DNA of 64,000 bases. It comes from Amorphochlora amoebiformis. Its lineage: Eukaryota; Cercozoa; Chlorarachniophyceae. Location: positions 496,001 to 560,000 of the forward strand of contig BAAHQB010000113.1 of the NCBI GenBank assembly GCA_054601695.1. The letters are read 5' to 3'. Every line of letters starts with the position of its first letter. The first letter of the stretch is position 1. This document shows positions 1 through 64,000 of the stretch, piece by piece. Under the pieces are notes generated by a model. The model worked only from the letters and a program-made list of their open reading frames with translations, was not told the DNA's origin and searched no databases. The translations under genes were made by a program, and so were the position numbers.

Positions 1-92
1 TGTATATATGTATATATATATATATATATATATTATACATACATATATATATATATATATATATGTATACATGTACGTAGGATACCCTGTAC

Positions 93-5187
<5,095 letters not shown>

Positions 5188-5199
5188 GTATAATATTAG

Positions 5200-5635
5200 A
5201 AACAGAGATTAGAGATAGGGGATTAGAGATGGATTGGAGATAGAGATTAGAGAGTGAGATTAGAGGGAGAGATTAGAGGGAGAGATTAGAGGGAGAGATT
5301 AGAGGGAGAGATTAGAGAGTGAGATTAGAGAGTGAGATTAGAGAGTGAGATTAGAGAGAGAGATTAGATAGAGAGATTAGAGAGAGAGATTAGAGAGGGA
5401 TATTAGAGAGAGATTAGAGCTGGACTCTATTTGCATAAGTCCATGAACAAAACGCCGGATATGTGTAAGTTAGAAAGAGATAGAGATATTAGGAGAGACT
5501 AGAGCAAGAGAGAGAGATTAGAGAGAGAGAGAGAGATTAGAGATGAGATCAGAGAATGATTAGAGGGAGAGAGATAGATTAGAGGGCAGATTAGAGAGAG
5601 ATTAGAGCCGGAGATTAGAGGAAGATGTTGCCAAG
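5200..5635. repeat. GATTAGAGAGAG minisatellite
   Basis: Roughly 12-16-bp units of GATTAGAG plus variable GA, with one unrelated island at 5420-5470. It lies between the two halves of the minus-strand gene model. Confidence 0.92.
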
Positions 5636-5646
5636 AGGTAGTACCG

Positions 5647-5684
<38 letters not shown>

Positions 5685-6082
5685 TATAGTATATATATAT
5701 ATATTATATATATATATATATATATATGCATATATTATATGTATTATATAATATATATATATATATATACGTTATATATATATATATATGTATACATAAT
5801 ATTACATGTATTATAATACATATATATATTATATACATATACATATATATATATATATATAAAGAAAAGTATTTGTGCATATATACAATATATAAAAACA
5901 TAACATACATATATATATATATACTACATATTTAATATATAGATATATGTATATATATATAATATATATATATATATGTGTGTGTATTTTTGTTTATGTA
6001 AGTGTATATTTCTCAGTAGATACATCTATATCTATGCAAATATATATATATATATATATACCTGCATATATATTTAAAACAT

Positions 6083-6146
<64 letters not shown>

Positions 6147-6180
6147 CTATACACACATACACAAATATAAATATATATAT

Positions 6181-6226
<46 letters not shown>

Positions 6227-6232
6227 TCCCAC

Positions 6233-10211
<3,979 letters not shown>

Positions 10212-10383
10212 GACGTAGATCTGTCACGCAGAATGACCAGTTCTGGATTATATGGGTTCCGTAAAATCCAATGGGTTCCGAAACTTTAGTGACAAAACCA
10301 TACGTGACGTATCCATATGTCACGCATAACGGACTACGTGATGTTGCGCCGTGTCGCAGATTTCAAATGACTTCCACCGGGAA
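10212..10383. promoter_or_regulatory. Shared promoter gap between divergent genes, with TGACGT-like boxes
   Basis: The 172 bp lies between two divergent start codons and contains no microsatellite, unlike its surroundings. It has repeated CRE/bZIP-like cores. An inverted repeat CGTGAC / GTCACG lies at 10303-10308 and 10319-10324, another GTCACG lies near 10221, and a TGACGT lies across the minus-strand start codon. No clear TATA box is seen. A regulatory role is inferred from position and repetition. Confidence 0.5.
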
Positions 10384-22542
<12,159 letters not shown>

Positions 22543-22579
22543 AGGTTCTTTCACTCATCAGGGTAATATACATATGTAA

Positions 22580-22619
<40 letters not shown>

Positions 22620-23521
22620 TCTATGTATATTATATATATATATATATACATATAAATTAATATATATGTACATATCATGATTGCATATAATACAACATAC
22701 TTACACAGTACATCTAGCCTAATATAATCTTGGAGATTTACGCAAGAACCTGTAACACTGGGTTATGCTTTTTGTATGATTTAGGTACACACTAGACGTA
22801 GTCGACATGTACAATGGAGAGGCATTTACTGGTCACTCTCTACTGGCCACTCTCTACTGGCTAATCCTAGCAATCTAGGCAATTACGAGCATGCTGACCT
22901 TCTCTAGTAATTTTTTATGATCGATCATCCCTTGAACCGTTTTGTCAATAGTGACATCTAGATATGACAGTACTTCGCTTCATTGAATTTATAAATATAC
23001 TAGATATACTATACCAGAGTAGGGCTAGTCGGTCTACTAGGTCTAGGTATCCTGCGACTCTAATGCAATTGCAAGTACTCCGTTCCAGTGACGGTCTAGA
23101 ATATTAGCTGCATGTGTACACAACTACTAGAGGTCAGTTGCTTTAAAGCGTGTACTCATAACTATCCGGATTGTTTGTCACAACGTCTGTTGTCTGATTT
23201 TAATATTACTTTAAATTTAATGCCGACAGTTGCTGAGCCAAACCAACTAGCTACACTACGAGTAGCAATACTATAGCCTATGATGGGGCTCAGGATTTCG
23301 TTCTAAGCGCTTCCCCGGCAGCCTCCGGGGTCGAGAACATGACGACCCGTTGGTACTCCTTTTCGGCGAAAACCATCGGTTGGACTTCTGCAAACTTGCT
23401 TGGACGAATCTAGATATGCCATTATAGTTATATGGGTGGTGTATATGCACATTGTTAAGGTATGAATGGGAAATATATGGTATTATATGCGTACATACAA
23501 GCGTATGTAAATATTATATAT

Positions 23522-23563
<42 letters not shown>

Positions 23564-23654
23564 TATATACCCCATATATCCATGTATTTACATACATATA
23601 CAAGTACATACATAATAATTTAACTTTTTACACACGCATATGTATATGTACATG

Positions 23655-23708
<54 letters not shown>

Positions 23709-23804
23709 TATGTGGACATATACATTACAGTCCGCATGTAATAATATGTTTATATTTTATCGCATATACACACACATATATATATATATATATTATATAT
23801 ATAT

Positions 23805-23855
<51 letters not shown>

Positions 23856-24017
23856 TCTTCTATTTTGTTATGTTGCATATGTATGCGCATATATGTGCAG
23901 TCATGAACATATGTTCGTGCATATCATTATGTACATGAAACAGACTTGCTTGTACAAACACACGCACACATTTACATACATGTACATACACATAAATATA
24001 TACATACGTACGCACAA

Positions 24018-24076
<59 letters not shown>

Positions 24077-24196
24077 TTGTGTGTGTATGTATGCATAACA
24101 TATACATATAGTCTAAATGCCGCATAAAAGTGTGTTGTATACATATATGTATGTATTTTATATATGCGTATATATATATATATATTTATATCTGTA

Positions 24197-24236
<40 letters not shown>

Positions 24237-24303
24237 AAAATATATATGAATAATATATATATATATATTATATTATATATATATATATATATATATGAAT
24301 AAA
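22543..24303. other. Gap between convergent genes with a unique island at 22690-23460
   Basis: Between two convergent 3' ends. 22543-22690 and 23460-24300 are mostly (TA)n, (TG)n and short variants. 22690-23460 is about 770 bp of complex, repeat-poor sequence with stops in all frames and no convincing splice-bounded exon. I looked for tRNA A/B boxes and for 5S, U1, U2, U4, U5 and U6 landmarks and saw none. It may hold 3' untranslated sequence or a non-coding RNA. Confidence 0.4.
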
Positions 24304-27535
<3,232 letters not shown>

Positions 27536-27727
27536 CTCGGCGGGACGACGGCAGGACAAGTCTGGGACAAATGCGGGACATATTTCCCGTGTACTAATTT
27601 ATTATTCGTCCTGTATTTTAATTCTTCGCGCGCGTATTCACCGATCATAATCGCCGGAGTCGTGGGACGAGACCAGCGGTGACCAGCGAAGGCAGCGAGG
27701 GCGTATTCTTAGGAATTTTCAAGAAAA
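27536..27727. promoter_or_regulatory. Shared promoter gap between CRM-protein gene and Pescadillo
   Basis: 192 bp between divergent ATGs. It has balanced base composition with CpG-containing words (GCGCGCG, CGCCGGAG) and short GGGACA/GGACAA repeats near 27550-27580, and no (TA)n. Two ribosome- or RNA-related genes sharing it would fit co-expression. This is an inference from position. Confidence 0.45.
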
Positions 27728-44825
<17,098 letters not shown>

Positions 44826-44991
44826 TCTTCGAGTAGCCTATAACTTTGAGTCATAATTTAGAATAATTGTATCATCGCCATCCTATAACTAGGGTATACC
44901 ATCATTTCCCATGATTTTTATTATTATTATTGTTGTTATTAGTATCATTATCTACACTTATATACTATGAATATGTATATATACATATACG

Positions 44992-45023
<32 letters not shown>

Positions 45024-45037
45024 GTATATTGTTCACA

Positions 45038-45074
<37 letters not shown>

Positions 45075-45087
45075 GATATACATACTC

Positions 45088-45153
<66 letters not shown>

Positions 45154-45438
45154 CTAGTATATCTACAATGAGTATACAGGACGACGTGACGTATACACAG
45201 TGTTACACACGGCATCGACATATGGTCTATACAACTATACAAGTCATTACACAGATAAATCAGAGTTTGGCTCACGTCAATATATATATATATATATATA
45301 TCTGTATATATCTGTATATATATACTAGATACATACACCTATTTTGATAGTATCTACAAGATGAAAACAATTTTGTAATATTGCTAGCATTGTGATCTTA
45401 ATATTACATGACGTATTTATTACAAATATATATATTAA

Positions 45439-45469
<31 letters not shown>

Positions 45470-45918
45470 GATATATATATCATGACATACTATGGGTCTC
45501 ATCAGAGTCATCACTCTCAAAATTGCACTCTGGACGGGACCGTATACGTATACTAGTATACTACATGGTTATGGATCCCAAAGACATATTTATACAGACT
45601 GTAGCTGCATCATACATGTACATGGTAGCAATAGTACTATCATGGCATCCATACTCAAAATGACCGTAATTTAGAAGTAGTAATATTAATCTAGAAGTGA
45701 ATTGTGGGTAATGATTCTACAAATTCAATCGTTAAGCAGGCGGCAGTGACGTATACAAATCAGAGAGGTTACCAGGCACTGTCCTACCCACTCATTTTCT
45801 TTCTCTATCTCTCCTCCTTTTGCTCTCCCTCCTACCTCCCCGCTTCCGCTCCCTCCAATTCTACCTCCTACTGGACGCTCCGTGCTTCCCTTCCTTATCC
45901 AAAAGTGCTTAAACATGC
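44826..45918. other. Gap between convergent genes
   Basis: It holds (TA)n runs near 45040-45145 and 45420-45480, plus repeat-poor stretches at 45160-45280 and 45480-45918. The motif GTGACGTATACA occurs at about 45186 and 45746, hinting at an old duplication. A long plus-strand open frame from 45704 has no ATG start, no splice logic and a low-complexity Ser/Pro/Leu content, and it overlaps the end of the minus-strand gene, so I do not call it. Confidence 0.4.
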
Positions 45919-46195
45919 CTACTTTTCTCCTTCGTATGTTCCTGACTTCCGGTCATCTTTGATTGAAACCTGAGAGCTCTTTACTCCCTGAAACCTGTCG
46001 GTGTACAGCAAGGATTATCAGTCCCGCTTAAATTTTCGTTCATTTTCGGTCTTACATGCTCGAAAACAGCCCTCCAAGCTTCATCGTGCTATTATTAACC
46101 TCAGCTATCTCTTGAAACCGAACTGAAAAGACCTTGACGGTTCTCTCGAGCTCCGAAAGGCTCTTGGCCAGCTCGTCAAAGTCGGTGGACGCCAT
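45919..46195 (-). CDS. Small two-exon helical protein, 71 aa; weakly Dam1-like
   Basis: Minus-strand exons 46195-46056 and 45994-45919 (stop TAG). The intron is 61 bp with a strong GTAAGA donor and ends CGACAG, and it is the only short intron in the window free of repeats. The product begins MASTDFDELAKSLSELERTV and continues RFQEIAEVNNSTMKLGGLFS, then a short charged tail ending YEGEK. It is predicted helical. The pattern F-x-E-L-A-x-S-x-x-E-L, then N-x-S and L-G-x-L-F, recalls the conserved core of the DASH-complex subunit Dam1 (a kinetochore-microtubule coupler). The match is loose and family membership is only a hypothesis. It is convergent with Pescadillo and divergent from the PHD gene. 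If the intron is not spliced, the frame stops after residue 47. Confidence 0.6.
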
Positions 46196-46563
46196 AACAG
46201 GTTCGCGGTAGGCGCCGAAATCTTCTCTAGTAAGGAATTCTTCGGCCGATTATTTCTATATTTTTGGATCCCGAAAGACATATTAGATTTTAATATGAGG
46301 ATATCTACAATTGCCCGGTAAATTTGGGTTCCGAAGAGGAATGGCGGAGGATCCCTGAGTTGCGGAACTTCGAGGTAATCAAATTCGAGCAATACTTATC
46401 TAATCATTCCCTCTCCGTACGTATGTACGTTGAGGGCGGGGGGGTCCTCTTAGAATCTTTCTCCCTTTTCTCTGGAGGATGGGATAGGGACCGATTTCGT
46501 CCGCGCCTCGATATATTTGAGTTCTTCCATTCGCAGTCTGTCGCATTCCGAGAAAGACCAACA
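46196..46563. promoter_or_regulatory. Shared promoter gap, small helical gene and PHD-SANT gene
   Basis: 368 bp between divergent start codons, free of microsatellite. The plus-strand frame is open upstream to an earlier ATG at about 46413, which would add some 50 residues. I prefer the ATG at 46564 because its context (ACCAACAATGG) is better and the product from there is the typical acidic tail. No clear core-promoter box is seen. Confidence 0.4.

Positions 46564-64000
<17,437 letters not shown>

Noticed and set aside
46324-46563. N-terminal extension of the PHD-SANT protein
   Set aside because: The frame is open but the first in-frame ATG has poor context and the extension would fill the shared promoter.

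Overview
This window is nuclear DNA of a microbial eukaryote, not a prokaryote. It has six split protein genes with GT-AG introns (two look GC-AG), no operons, and introns filled with low-complexity DNA. Much of the sequence is (TA)n microsatellite. Most of the rest of the intron DNA is vertebrate-type telomere repeat (CCCTAA / TTAGGG), lying inside genes and not at a chromosome end. Two gene products start with signal-peptide-like leaders, and one of these carries a plant/bacterial-type CRM (YhbY) RNA-binding fold. That hints at an alga or plastid-bearing protist, but the species is not determined.

Long open frames reading YIYIYI, NPNPNP, SLSLSL or poly-A/G/R are repeat translations, not genes. 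I found the real exons by reading the islands between repeats and requiring an AG acceptor, a GT donor and matching codon phase from one exon to the next. Layout, left to right: (1) 93-10211, minus strand, a PB1-domain gene, possibly running off the left edge; (2) 10384-22542, plus strand, a secreted Cys/Tyr-rich protein of unknown function; (3) 24304-27535, minus strand, a CRM-domain protein with a leader; (4) 27728-44825, plus strand, a complete Pescadillo (PES1/NOP7) ribosome-biogenesis gene with 28 exons encoding 603 residues; (5) 45919-46195, minus strand, a small two-exon gene; (6) 46564 to the right edge, plus strand, a PHD/zinc-knuckle/extended-PHD plus SANT chromatin protein with at least 36 exons. 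The genes alternate in strand and form three head-to-head pairs. The gaps between start codons are 172, 192 and 368 bp, and these shared promoter gaps are almost free of microsatellite.

Four features of the introns stand out. Telomere-like arrays make up whole introns and even supply the splice sites. A conserved module of about 110 bp sits just upstream of the 3' splice site in three unrelated genes, always in the sense direction, which looks like an introner family. Exon fragments with their splice junctions are tandemly copied into the adjacent (TA)n introns at many exons. One such copy of a Pescadillo exon carries a CGG-repeat expansion of about 504 bp.
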